Source of the DNA: Pseudomonadota bacterium
GTDB lineage: Bacteria > Pseudomonadota > Gammaproteobacteria > Burkholderiales > Burkholderiaceae_C
Direction: 5' to 3'
Assembly (NCBI GenBank): GCA_023436025.1
Contig: JAEZKX010000454.1
Span: 1 to 14,034 of the forward strand
Length of the DNA stretch: 14,034 bases
How positions within the stretch are numbered: the stretch's first letter is position 1; each line of letters begins with the position of its first letter. Below are positions 1-6,017 of this stretch, in pieces. A program made the position numbers and the translations under genes. A model generated the notes under the pieces. The model had not been told where the DNA came from and did not search any database. It saw nothing but the letters and a program-made list of their open reading frames with translations.

Positions 1-28
1 CCCCCCCGCGCCCGCCCCCCCCCCCCCC
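1..28. repeat. C-rich low-complexity tract ending in C14
   Basis: The first 28 bases are all C except for three G residues, and positions 15-28 are an uninterrupted run of 14 C. On the minus strand this is G-rich and could form a G-quadruplex. It lies at the window edge, downstream of uppP. Long homopolymers are error-prone in sequencing, so the exact length is uncertain. Confidence 0.7.
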
Positions 29-146
29 GGACGGCCGGACGCAAAAGCCGCAAAAGGGACGCCACGCAAGAACCGCAAAAGAAACCCTCCGAGGTTTTCT
101 TTCGCGACTTTCGCGCAACCTTTGCGACTTTTGCGTCCGGCTGTCC
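29..146. repeat. Long imperfect palindrome with nested GCAAAAG repeats
   Basis: The arms at 29-47 and 128-146 are inverted repeats of 19 bp with a single mismatch; the core 34-47 against 128-141 is perfect over 14 bp. Inside lie further copies of GCAAAAG on the left (42-48, 50-56, about 77-83) and CTTTCGC/CTTTGC/CTTTTGC on the right. A central hairpin (AAGAAACC against GGTTTTCTT) has the loop CTCCGA. The whole could fold into one long cruciform or RNA hairpin. It sits downstream of uppP and may serve as its 3' end, but there is no clean T-tract after either arm. It resembles intergenic palindromic repeats; whether it is multicopy cannot be told from this window. Confidence 0.65.
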
Positions 147-162
147 TTCCGTCCTCGCTCTG

Positions 163-201
163 ACCGGCGGACCGGCGGACCGGCGGCCGGCGGACCGGTT
201 G
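163..201. repeat. Short tandem repeat, unit ACCGGCGG
   Basis: Three perfect consecutive copies of ACCGGCGG (163-170, 171-178, 179-186) are followed by a seven-base partial copy (187-193) and a degenerate one (194-201). It lies just past the uppP stop codon. No function is evident. Confidence 0.6.
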
Positions 202-213
202 TCCGCTTGCGGC

Positions 214-1038
214 TCAGGCGCCCCAGTTGATGACGCCCGTCCAGGACGTCAGCAGGACCACCAGGCCGAAGGCGATGCGGTACCAGGCGAAGGGGATGAA
301 GCTGTTGCTGGAGACATAGCGCAGCAGCCAGCGCACGCACAGCCAAGCGCTGATGAAGGCGAACAGCAGGCCGACGCCGAAGGTCGGCAGGTCGTCGACC
401 GACAGCAGCGCGCGCTCCTTGAACAGGCTGTACGCGCCGGCGCCGATCAGCGTGGGGATGGCCAAGTAGAACGAGAAGTCGGTGGCGGCCTTGCGCGACA
501 GCCCCAGCAGCATGCCGCCGATGATGGTGGCACCGCTGCGGCTGGTGCCCGGCAGCAGGGCCAGGCACTGCACCAGCCCGACCTTGAGGGCGTCGGTCCA
601 GCGCATGTCGTCGGCTTCCTCGATGCGCACCGCGGTGCGCTGGCGGCGCTCGGCCCACAGGATGATGAAGCCGCCGACGATGAAGGAGGTGGCCACCACC
701 GACGGACGGTACAGGTGCTGGTGGATCAGGCCGCCCAGCAGCAGGCCGCACACCACGGCCGGGAAGAAGCCGATGGCCACGTTGGCGGCGAAGCGCCGGG
801 CCTGGGCGTCGGTGGGCAGCGCGGCAATGGTGCTGCGGATCTTCTGCCAGTAGACCAGGATGACCGCCAGGATGGCGCCGGTCTGGATGGCGATGTCGAA
901 CACCTTCTGCTTGTCACCGTGCAGGTCCAAGAGCTGGCCTGCAAGGATGAGGTGACCGGTGCTGGAGATGGGAAGAAACTCGGTCAGTCCCTCCACGATC
1001 CCCATGATCGCGGCCTTGACCAGCATGACGACGTCCAA
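214..1038 (-). CDS. uppP: Undecaprenyl-diphosphatase UppP (BacA)
   Basis: Integral membrane enzyme that dephosphorylates undecaprenyl diphosphate to undecaprenyl phosphate, recycling the lipid carrier for peptidoglycan and other surface glycans; overproduction of the family gives bacitracin resistance. The 274-residue product matches the family's usual length. Both signature motifs are present: EGLTEFLPISSTGH at residues 16-29 (acidic E16 and E20, S25-S26, H29) and PGTSRSGAT at 163-171 with the essential arginine R167. The rest is largely hydrophobic helices. The start is TTG at 1038: a strong Shine-Dalgarno (GAGGAGG, plus-strand 1046-1052) lies seven bases upstream, and the N-terminus MDVV fits the family. 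The in-frame ATG at 1026 has no such site. A GATAAT -10-like box lies at 1065-1070. The identification is very secure. Confidence 0.97.
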   Translation of the reverse strand: MDVVMLVKAAIMGIVEGLTEFLPISSTGHLILAGQLLDLHGDKQKVFDIAIQTGAILAVILVYWQKIRSTIAALPTDAQARRFAANVAIGFFPAVVCGLLLGGLIHQHLYRPSVVATSFIVGGFIILWAERRQRTAVRIEEADDMRWTDALKVGLVQCLALLPGTSRSGATIIGGMLLGLSRKAATDFSFYLAIPTLIGAGAYSLFKERALLSVDDLPTFGVGLLFAFISAWLCVRWLLRYVSSNSFIPFAWYRIAFGLVVLLTSWTGVINWGA

Positions 1039-1045
1039 CGCAGAG

Positions 1046-1052
1046 CCTCCTC
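1046..1052 (-). promoter_or_regulatory. Shine-Dalgarno that fixes the uppP TTG start
   Basis: On the minus strand GAGGAGG lies seven bases before the TTG at 1038. It is too far (19 bases) from the in-frame ATG at 1026, so the TTG is the better start. Confidence 0.8.
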
Positions 1053-1064
1053 GACAAACGCAGG

Positions 1065-1070
1065 ATTATC
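1065..1070 (-). promoter_or_regulatory. Putative -10 element of uppP
   Basis: The minus strand reads GATAAT, five of six matches to TATAAT. Transcription would begin near 1058, leaving a leader of about 20 bases that just contains the Shine-Dalgarno. No convincing -35 box is visible 17 bases upstream. Confidence 0.4.
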
Positions 1071-1157
1071 TCTGACAGGCCATGTCGCCCGGGAGCCGGG
1101 GCGCCTTGCGCGGCATGCCTACAGTCCGCCACCGGCGCCGCGGCCCACCATAGCGGC

Positions 1158-1307
1158 ATGAAAATCCTCAACCTCCTCCATGTGGTGGTCGCCCAGGCCT
1201 TCTACCGCTGGGCCATGCGCGAGATCAATCCGATGCACCCCGACGTGCCGCGCATCATGCTGCGGCAACAGCAGCTGGCGGAAAAATACCGCCGCATCTG
1301 GGCCTGA
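1158..1307 (+). CDS. Small conserved-type hypothetical protein, 49 residues
   Basis: A 49-residue ORF, MKILNLLHVVVAQAFYRWAM at the start, divergent from uppP. The N-terminal 15-20 residues are hydrophobic; the C-terminal half is basic and helical, rich in Arg and Gln, and ends in YRRIWA. Third codon positions are mostly G or C, as in neighbouring real genes, which argues that it is coding. No clear Shine-Dalgarno is present; a TACAGT -10-like box lies at 1120-1125, about 33 bases upstream of the ATG. A hairpin with stem CTGCGC/GCGCAG follows at 1337-1352 but has no T-tract. I do not recognise a function. It could be a small membrane-associated or nucleic-acid-binding peptide, but nothing in the sequence decides this. 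Confidence 0.6.
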   Translation: MKILNLLHVVVAQAFYRWAMREINPMHPDVPRIMLRQQQLAEKYRRIWA

Positions 1308-1479
1308 GGACGCCATCTCCCCGCATGCCGGCCGGACTGCGCGCCAGCGCAGCCCGGCGATCCCATTTGAGGGGGCGGGTTCCAAGCTCCCTGAACCGGC
1401 CGGCCGCCTGAGGCCCGCCAACCCCGCGCATTTCACTCCGGCCTGAGGGCGTTTCACGCCGCCAGGTCGTCGCTTCATC

Positions 1480-1523
1480 GCACGGCGCTCGCCTGCCGGA
1501 AGCCCGCAACGCACAGTGCGGGC
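1480..1523. promoter_or_regulatory. Palindromic motifs upstream of the seven-gene operon
   Basis: GCACGGCGC at 1480-1488 and GCACAGTGC at 1511-1519 each differ by one base from the GCACGGTGC pair found after the operon's last gene. They start 31 bp apart, about three helical turns. The second lies in a hairpin with a 7-bp stem (1502-1508 with 1517-1523). They sit 24-67 bp upstream of the first ATG, where an operator would be expected. The role as a regulator site is inference. Confidence 0.35.
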
Positions 1524-1546
1524 ATTCCAGCCAGGACAAGAACGCC

Positions 1547-1957
1547 ATGCAGATGACTCCCCTGATCGCCGTCCATGCCACCGCCGCGCTGCTGGCCGTC
1601 GCCACCGGTCCGGTCGCCCTGTGGGCGCGTCGCGGCCGCGCCCCGTATCCGCGGCTGCACCGCGCCTTCGGCTATGCCTGGGTCACCCTGATGCTGGTGG
1701 CCGCCGTGTCGGCCCTGTTCATCCGCGACCACGCCTTCCCCAACGTGGCCGGGTACACGCCCATCCACCTGCTGGTGCCCCTCACGCTGGCCGGTCTGTT
1801 CCGCGCCTTCCGCGCCCTGGCGCTGGGCGACCTGCGCACCCACCGCATGACCATGCAGCTCCTGTACATCGGCGCCTGCCTGGTGGCCGGCGCCTTCACC
1901 CTGCTGCCGCAGCGCTACTTCGGCCAGCTGGTGTGGAACCAGCTCGGACTGCTCTGA
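1547..1957 (+). CDS. DUF2306 family integral membrane protein
   Basis: The 136-residue protein has four predicted transmembrane helices (about residues 5-24, 40-60, 73-93, 103-124). It carries the pattern of the DUF2306 family: LHRAFGYAWV near 37-46, a serine and FI after the second helix, IHLL at about 73-76, and THRMTMQ at about 98-104. Conserved His and Arg residues at membrane edges are typical of the family. The biochemical role of DUF2306 is not established. The start is the ATG after AGGACAAG, a usable ribosome site. It is the first gene of the operon that ends with a LytS/LytTR pair, with only 24 bases to the next gene. Family assignment is fairly secure; function is unknown. Confidence 0.85.
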   Translation: MQMTPLIAVHATAALLAVATGPVALWARRGRAPYPRLHRAFGYAWVTLMLVAAVSALFIRDHAFPNVAGYTPIHLLVPLTLAGLFRAFRALALGDLRTHRMTMQLLYIGACLVAGAFTLLPQRYFGQLVWNQLGLL

Positions 1958-1981
1958 TCCCCACCCCGCCCGGAGACCGCC

Positions 1982-2218
1982 ATGCTCGCCCGCCTGCTCC
2001 TCAGCGCCATGCCCCTGCTGCTCATCGCCGGCATCTTCCTGGTGAAGTACTACGTCGGTGTCGAACTGGTGATGGCGCCGCAGCTGAAGCAGCACACGGC
2101 CTATGTCCTCACCGTCGCCACCCTCTACGGCGCCTTCAACGGCATCGTCATCGGCCGCGCGCTGCGCCTGTGGCGCCTGGCCGCGGCCACCCCGGCCGCC
2201 CTGCCGGCGCGCACCTGA
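1982..2218 (+). CDS. Small membrane protein, 78 residues
   Basis: The ORF encodes two hydrophobic segments: residues 4-22 (LLLSAMPLLLIAGIFLVKYY region) and about 41-58 (YVLTVATLYGAFNGIVIG). A short polar loop containing KQHT lies between, and an Ala/Pro-rich tail follows. It begins at an ATG that follows GGAGACCGCC, a good Shine-Dalgarno. It lies 24 bases after the DUF2306 gene and 33 bases before the first 2TM gene, so it is almost certainly co-transcribed. I do not recognise a family. Its size and placement among other small membrane proteins suggest a part in the same envelope process. Confidence 0.8.
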   Translation: MLARLLLSAMPLLLIAGIFLVKYYVGVELVMAPQLKQHTAYVLTVATLYGAFNGIVIGRALRLWRLAAATPAALPART

Positions 2219-2251
2219 TTTCCCTCAACCGCAACCCAAGGAGAAACCGCC

Positions 2252-2521
2252 ATGTCCAACGCTTCCATCGAGCGCGAGGCGCGCCGCCGCGCCGGCGCCA
2301 AGCTGGGCTGGATCATCCACGCCACTGTCTACGTCCTGGTGAACCTGCTGCTCGCCGCCATCGCCTTTTCCAACGGCCGCAACTGGGCGATCTATCCGGC
2401 CCTCGGCTGGGGGCTGGGCCTGGCGGTGCACGGGATCATCGTGTACTTCGTCCTCGGCGCCGACCTGCACCAGCGCATGGTGGAGCGCGAACGCGCCCGA
2501 CTGCAGGGGGACCCGTGGTGA
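2252..2521 (+). CDS. 2TM domain-containing protein (first paralogue)
   Basis: The 89-residue protein matches the 2TM domain pattern: a basic amphipathic start (REARRRAGAKLGW, residues 8-20), helix one (about 20-40), a short loop with NW.IYPALGWGLGLAVHG at about 48-64, helix two (about 53-72), and a charged tail RMVERERARL. 2TM domains occur as stand-alone proteins and fused to sensor kinases or LytTR proteins; their function is not established. A strong Shine-Dalgarno (AAGGAG) precedes the ATG. The gene ends in a four-base overlap with the hydrolase gene. A clear paralogue lies on the other side of the hydrolase, at 3564-3875, sharing RAGAKLGW.IHA.VYVLVNL and YP.LGWGLGLA.HG. Confidence 0.88.
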   Translation: MSNASIEREARRRAGAKLGWIIHATVYVLVNLLLAAIAFSNGRNWAIYPALGWGLGLAVHGIIVYFVLGADLHQRMVERERARLQGDPW

Positions 2522-3567
2522 GCCGCGAGGGCGTGCGCCACTTCGCGCGCTTCGGCGCCGCCGCCATGCTGGCGCTGGCGGCCGTGGCCCTTCCGCTGCT
2601 GGCGCGCGCCGGCATCGGCTCCACGGTGCTGCCGCCACGCGGCGAGGACGGCCCCGTCACCGTGTTCTACCCGGCGGCCGAGGCCGAACAGGTCCGGCAG
2701 GTGGGCCTCCATCGCCTGCAGTTCGCCTGGGACGGCACGCCGGTGCGCGGCAACGGCCGGCTGGTCGTGATCTCGCACGGTTCCGGCGGCGGCTCCACGC
2801 CCCATTCGGACCTGGCGAAGCAGCTGGCCACGGCCGGCTTCGTGGTGGCCCTGCCGGAACACCGGGGCGACAACTGGCGCGACATGCGTGACGTCGGGCC
2901 GGCCAGCTGGAAGCGCCGCCCCGCCGAAGTCAGCCGCGCCATCGACACCATCGCGGCGACACCGCGCTTGGCCGCCCTGCTGTCGCTCGATCGCGTCGGC
3001 GTGCACGGCATGTCGGCCGGCGGCCACACGGCCCTGACGCTGGCGGGCGGCCGCTGGTCGCCGCACGTACTGCGCCGCCATTGCGAGACCCATCTCGACA
3101 CCGACTTCCACGCCTGCGTGGGGACGCTGCTCGAACTGCGTGGCGGCGCCCTCGATGGCCTGAAGAAGGCGGTGGTCCGCGCGGCGCTGCCCTTCGCGAT
3201 GGGCGACACGCGGTGGTACGCCCACCAGGACCCGCGCATCGCCGCCATCGTGGCGCAAGTGCCGCTGGCCGCCGACTTCGACCTGGATTCGCTGAAGCAG
3301 CCGCGCGTGCCGCTGGGCATCGTGCAGGCCGGGCGCGATGCCTGGCTGGCGCCGCACCTGCACAGCGGCGCCGTGCTGCGGGCCTGCACCGGATGCACGC
3401 TGGTCGCCGACCTGCCCGGCGCGGGCCATGCGTCCTTCCTGTCGCCCCAGCCCGTCGTCGACGGCACCGCCGGCCGCCTGCTGGCCGACCCGCCCGGCTT
3501 CGACCGCGCGCTGGTGCCGCAGGTGCATGCGCGCATCGTGGCCTTCTTCCGCCAGCACCTAGAATGA
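2518..3567 (+). CDS. Exported alpha/beta hydrolase, dienelactone-hydrolase-like
   Basis: The predicted 349-residue protein opens with a basic N-region and a hydrophobic stretch (about residues 12-31), a likely signal peptide or anchor, so it probably acts in the periplasm. The fold is alpha/beta hydrolase: oxyanion region SHGSGGG at 86-92, nucleophile elbow GMSAGG with S166, acid candidate D274 (AGRDAW), and catalytic H304 (GAGHASF). Cysteines occur at 189, 200, 290 and 293. It resembles predicted dienelactone hydrolases (COG4188 type); the substrate cannot be read from sequence. The start is a GTG at 2518 overlapping the previous stop as GTGA, seven bases after GGGGG; GTG at 2515 is the alternative. 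It ends in an ATGA overlap with the second 2TM gene. The far longer open frame upstream is an artefact of high GC. Confidence 0.85.
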   Translation: MSREGVRHFARFGAAAMLALAAVALPLLARAGIGSTVLPPRGEDGPVTVFYPAAEAEQVRQVGLHRLQFAWDGTPVRGNGRLVVISHGSGGGSTPHSDLAKQLATAGFVVALPEHRGDNWRDMRDVGPASWKRRPAEVSRAIDTIAATPRLAALLSLDRVGVHGMSAGGHTALTLAGGRWSPHVLRRHCETHLDTDFHACVGTLLELRGGALDGLKKAVVRAALPFAMGDTRWYAHQDPRIAAIVAQVPLAADFDLDSLKQPRVPLGIVQAGRDAWLAPHLHSGAVLRACTGCTLVADLPGAGHASFLSPQPVVDGTAGRLLADPPGFDRALVPQVHARIVAFFRQHLE

Positions 3568-3875
3568 TTTCGATGGCGCAGTCCCTGTCCCCCGAGGAAA
3601 TCGAACAGCTGGCCCGCAAGCGCGCGGGCGCCAAGCTGGGTTGGTACATCCACGCCGCGGTCTACGTGCTGGTCAACCTGTTCATCTTCCTCATCTCCAG
3701 CCAGGGCTTCGGCAACCGGCCCTGGTCGGTGTACCCGCTGCTCGGATGGGGACTGGGCCTGGCGCTGCACGGACTCTCGGTCTTCCTGATCGGCGGCGCC
3801 GGCAGCCTGCGCGAGCGCATGGTGGACCGCGAGCGCGAGCGCCTGCTGCGCGAGCGCCGCCCGCCCGGACCATGA
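3564..3875 (+). CDS. 2TM domain-containing protein (second paralogue)
   Basis: The 103-residue protein is a 2TM domain protein and a close relative of the product at 2252-2521. After an acidic start (SLSPEEIEQLARK) come RAGAKLGWYIHAAVYVLVNL (helix one), a loop with NRPWSVYPLLGWGLGLALHG, helix two, and a highly charged tail RERMVDRERERLLRERR that could form a cytoplasmic helix. The start ATG at 3564 overlaps the hydrolase stop (ATGA) and its own stop overlaps the kinase start in the same way, so translation is probably coupled. The two 2TM copies probably arose by duplication, with the hydrolase between them. Placement next to the kinase suggests a membrane partner of it, which is inference. 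Confidence 0.88.
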   Translation: MISMAQSLSPEEIEQLARKRAGAKLGWYIHAAVYVLVNLFIFLISSQGFGNRPWSVYPLLGWGLGLALHGLSVFLIGGAGSLRERMVDRERERLLRERRPPGP

Positions 3876-4915
3876 GGCGCATCGACCCGGTCGCCAAGCT
3901 GCGGAACCTGCTGCAGGTGACGGCCTTCTGCCTGGCGATCGCGACCATCCAGTACGCCTTCACGCCCGAGCGGCCCTATGGACCGCCGGTGGCGTATTCG
4001 CTCGCGATCGGCCTGGTGACCTGGGCCATCATCGACCTCGGCCGCCACTTCGTGCCCTCCGCGCTGGAAACCGGCTGGCCGCCGGGCTGGCAGGGAATGG
4101 CGCTGGTCGTCGTTGGCATCGCCGTCGGCTACCTGCTGGGCACGGCCGTCGCCGACGCGCTGTGCCGCGTGTTCGGGCTGTACCGCGGCGCGCCGCCGCT
4201 GCACCAGGTGGCGACCGAACGGTCGTCGATCCTGATCACCGTGCTGGCAGGCGTCGCCGGTGCCTATTACTTCTACAGCGTCAACCGCAGCCGCTACCTG
4301 GAACGCACGATGCGCGAGGCTCGCAAGCACGCGGACGAAGCGCGCCTGAAGCTGCTGGAGACGCAGCTGGAGCCGCACATGCTGTTCAACACCTTGGCCA
4401 ACCTGCGCGCGCTGATCGCGGTGGACCCGGGGCGCGCGCAGCAGATGCTGGACCACATGATCGCCTTCCTGCGCGCCACGCTGGACGCCTCGCGAACGAC
4501 GACGCACCCCCTGCAGACCGAGCTGGACCGCCTGCGCGACTACCTCGAGCTGATGGCCATCCGCATGGGGCCGCGCCTGGCCTACGCGCTGGACGTGCCA
4601 CCCGAACTGTCCGGCGTGAAGGTGCCGACGCTGCTGCTGCAGCCGCTGGTGGAAAACAGCATCCAGCATGGCCTGGAACCCAAGGTGGAAGGCGGGCGCA
4701 TCGACGTGCGCGCGCGCCGTGCAGGCGGACAGCTGGTGCTGGAAGTGCAGGACACGGGCGTCGGCGGACCCGCCGCCGCCACCGGCCGCCAGGGCTTCGG
4801 CCTCACGCAGGTGCGCGAGCGGCTGGCGGCGCTGTACGGCGCCGAGGCCCACCTCGAGTTCGACAGCACGCCGGGCGCCGGCGCGCGCACCCGCATCGTG
4901 CTGCCGGCCGCATGA
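3872..4915 (+). CDS. LytS/YehU-type sensor histidine kinase
   Basis: The 347-residue protein has four predicted N-terminal membrane helices (about residues 15-30, 40-57, 75-93, 117-136) with little periplasmic sequence, then a short coiled linker (about 138-162). The His_kinase family dimerisation motif follows: LETQLEPHMLFNTLANLRAL, with phospho-acceptor H169. The catalytic domain shows the N-box LVENSIQHGL (N262), DTGVG at 294-298 and GFGLTQVRERL at 308-318. These mark the LytS/AlgZ class, which phosphorylates LytTR response regulators; the cognate regulator follows directly. Both ends overlap neighbours by four bases (ATGA). The signal is unknown, but with no large sensor domain it probably senses through its membrane helices or the small membrane proteins encoded upstream. 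Confidence 0.95.
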   Translation: MRRIDPVAKLRNLLQVTAFCLAIATIQYAFTPERPYGPPVAYSLAIGLVTWAIIDLGRHFVPSALETGWPPGWQGMALVVVGIAVGYLLGTAVADALCRVFGLYRGAPPLHQVATERSSILITVLAGVAGAYYFYSVNRSRYLERTMREARKHADEARLKLLETQLEPHMLFNTLANLRALIAVDPGRAQQMLDHMIAFLRATLDASRTTTHPLQTELDRLRDYLELMAIRMGPRLAYALDVPPELSGVKVPTLLLQPLVENSIQHGLEPKVEGGRIDVRARRAGGQLVLEVQDTGVGGPAAATGRQGFGLTQVRERLAALYGAEAHLEFDSTPGAGARTRIVLPAA

Positions 4916-5703
4916 ACGCCACCGCCGTCCTGGCCGAAGACGAGCCGCTGCTGGCGCAGGCCCTGCAGGCGGAACTCGCCCGCGCTTGGCCACAGCTGCG
5001 CGTGATGGCCACGGCCGGCAACGGCGAGGCCGCCGTGCAGGCCGCGCTGGAACACCGGCCCGACGTGCTGTTCTTCGACATCCGCATGCCCGGTCAGGGT
5101 GGCCTGGAAGCCGCCGCCGAACTGGCAGAGGACTGGCCCGAGGGCGTTGCCTTCCCGGCCCTGGTCTTCGTCACCGCCTACGACCAGTACGCGGTGCAGG
5201 CCTTCGAGGCGCAGGCAGTCGACTACGTGCTCAAGCCGGTGCAGCCGGCGCGGCTGCACCGCACGGTGGCCAAGGTGCAGGAGCTGCTGCTGCAGCGGCG
5301 CCAGGCGCCGCAGGCGGGGCTCGATGCGGCCCTGGGCCAGTTGCGCCACCTCCTGGGCGCGGCCGTGCCGCCGCAGCCGCGCCTGCAGGTGATCCAGGCC
5401 GGCGTGGGCAGCAGCATCCGGCTGGTGCCGGTGGAAGAGGTGCTGTACTTCGAGGCCGCCGACAAGTACGTGCGGGTGGTCTGCGCCGAACACGAATACC
5501 TGATCCGCACTCCGCTGAAGGAGCTGGTGCCGCAGCTGGATCCGCAGGTGTTCTGGCAGGTGCACCGCGGCACCGTGGTGCGCGCGACCGCGGTGGAGGC
5601 CGTGCACCGCGACGAGGCCGGCAAGCTGCACCTGGGCCTGCGCGGGCGCAAGGAGCGCCTGCCGGTCAGCCGCCTGCATGCGCAATTGTTCCGGGCGATG
5701 TAG
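4912..5703 (+). CDS. LytTR-family response regulator
   Basis: The 263-residue protein has an N-terminal receiver domain (about residues 5-120): acidic pocket E9-D10, phospho-acceptor D56 in DVLFFDIRMPG, T88 and K108. A linker (about 120-155) leads to a C-terminal LytTR DNA-binding domain (about 160-260), recognisable by VEEVLYFEAADKYVRV, IRTPLKEL, FWQVHRGTVVR and LPVSRLHAQLFR. It is the expected partner of the kinase with which it overlaps by four bases. LytTR proteins usually bind paired 9-bp direct repeats about 12 bp apart; exactly such a pair lies 33 bp past its stop codon. Targets are unknown; the operon itself and the candidate RNA downstream are obvious candidates. It is the last gene of the operon. 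Confidence 0.95.
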   Translation: MNATAVLAEDEPLLAQALQAELARAWPQLRVMATAGNGEAAVQAALEHRPDVLFFDIRMPGQGGLEAAAELAEDWPEGVAFPALVFVTAYDQYAVQAFEAQAVDYVLKPVQPARLHRTVAKVQELLLQRRQAPQAGLDAALGQLRHLLGAAVPPQPRLQVIQAGVGSSIRLVPVEEVLYFEAADKYVRVVCAEHEYLIRTPLKELVPQLDPQVFWQVHRGTVVRATAVEAVHRDEAGKLHLGLRGRKERLPVSRLHAQLFRAM

Positions 5704-5735
5704 CGGCGCCGACAGGCGCGTCGCTGCGCACGCAG

Positions 5736-5765
5736 GCACGGTGCCTGCGCACTAATGCACGGTGC
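5736..5765. promoter_or_regulatory. Putative LytTR operator: two 9-bp repeats 12 bp apart
   Basis: GCACGGTGC occurs at 5736-5744 and again, identical, at 5757-5765, separated by exactly 12 bp (21 bp start to start, two helical turns). This is the spacing known for LytTR family sites. The first copy lies inside a longer perfect inverted repeat, CGCAGGCAC/GTGCCTGCG (5731-5749), which could also form a terminator-like hairpin, though without a T-tract. A weak TAGGGT -10-like box follows at 5774-5779. Binding is inference. Confidence 0.4.
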
Positions 5766-5779
5766 GCGCGAGCTAGGGT

Positions 5780-6017
5780 GGATGTCTGTCAGATCCTGTG
5801 GGCGGTGTCCTACAGGTGCTGGCGAGGCTGCCGGGGTCTACTTGCAGGCATCGAACTGCACGAAAGGCGCTCCTCCTCCCACGAACCGAAAGCGCCTTTC
5901 GTCTCCCGGTCACCCCGACTCCTCTGAGTCCCCTCCTCCTCCGGGGTGAGCTGGTCCGGCCCTCCGTCCCGCGACTGGCATTGTTACCCCCAGGCCCTGC
6001 CTGGGGGTTCTTTTTTT
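5780..6017 (+). ncRNA. Candidate structured small RNA with CCTCCTCC loop motifs
   Basis: A run of strong inverted repeats ends in a textbook terminator. Hairpin one has a perfect 11-bp stem (CGAAAGGCGCT 5861-5871, AGCGCCTTTCG 5891-5901), and its loop begins with CCTCCTCCC (5872-5880). Hairpin two has CACCCCG (5911-5917) pairing with CGGGGTG (5942-5948), an inner GACTC/GAGTC stem, and CCTCCTCCTCC at 5932-5942. The terminator closes the unit. CCUCCUCCC in hairpin loops is the mark of the 'cuckoo' sRNAs known from alphaproteobacteria, where it can pair with Shine-Dalgarno sequences. The 5' end is a guess; no strong promoter is visible. The alternative is a long structured 3' UTR of the operon. 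Confidence 0.45.
5987..6017 (+). terminator. Strong intrinsic terminator
   Basis: A perfect 9-bp stem (CCCCCAGGC 5987-5995, GCCTGGGGG 5999-6007) with loop CCT is followed by TTCTTTTTTT (6008-6017). The T-tract fixes the plus strand. It ends whatever is transcribed through 5780-5986: the candidate small RNA, the operon, or both. Confidence 0.92.

Noticed and set aside
163..201. CRISPR-like array
   Set aside because: The 8-bp units are directly adjacent with no spacers; it is a simple tandem repeat.
1516..2517. Upstream extension of the hydrolase frame, giving a 683-residue fusion
   Set aside because: It runs out of frame across three well-supported membrane protein genes, is Arg/Pro/His-rich nonsense, and the GTG at 2518 after GGGGG overlapping the previous stop is a proper start.
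5731..5749. Perfect inverted repeat as an intrinsic terminator of the operon
   Set aside because: There is no T-tract after it on either strand, and the duplicated GCACGGTGC core fits an operator at least as well, so I did not call it a terminator.
5755..5949. Open frame of 64 residues inside the candidate small RNA region
   Set aside because: No ribosome site, Cys/Ser/Pro-rich, codon bias unlike neighbours, and the DNA is dominated by hairpins.
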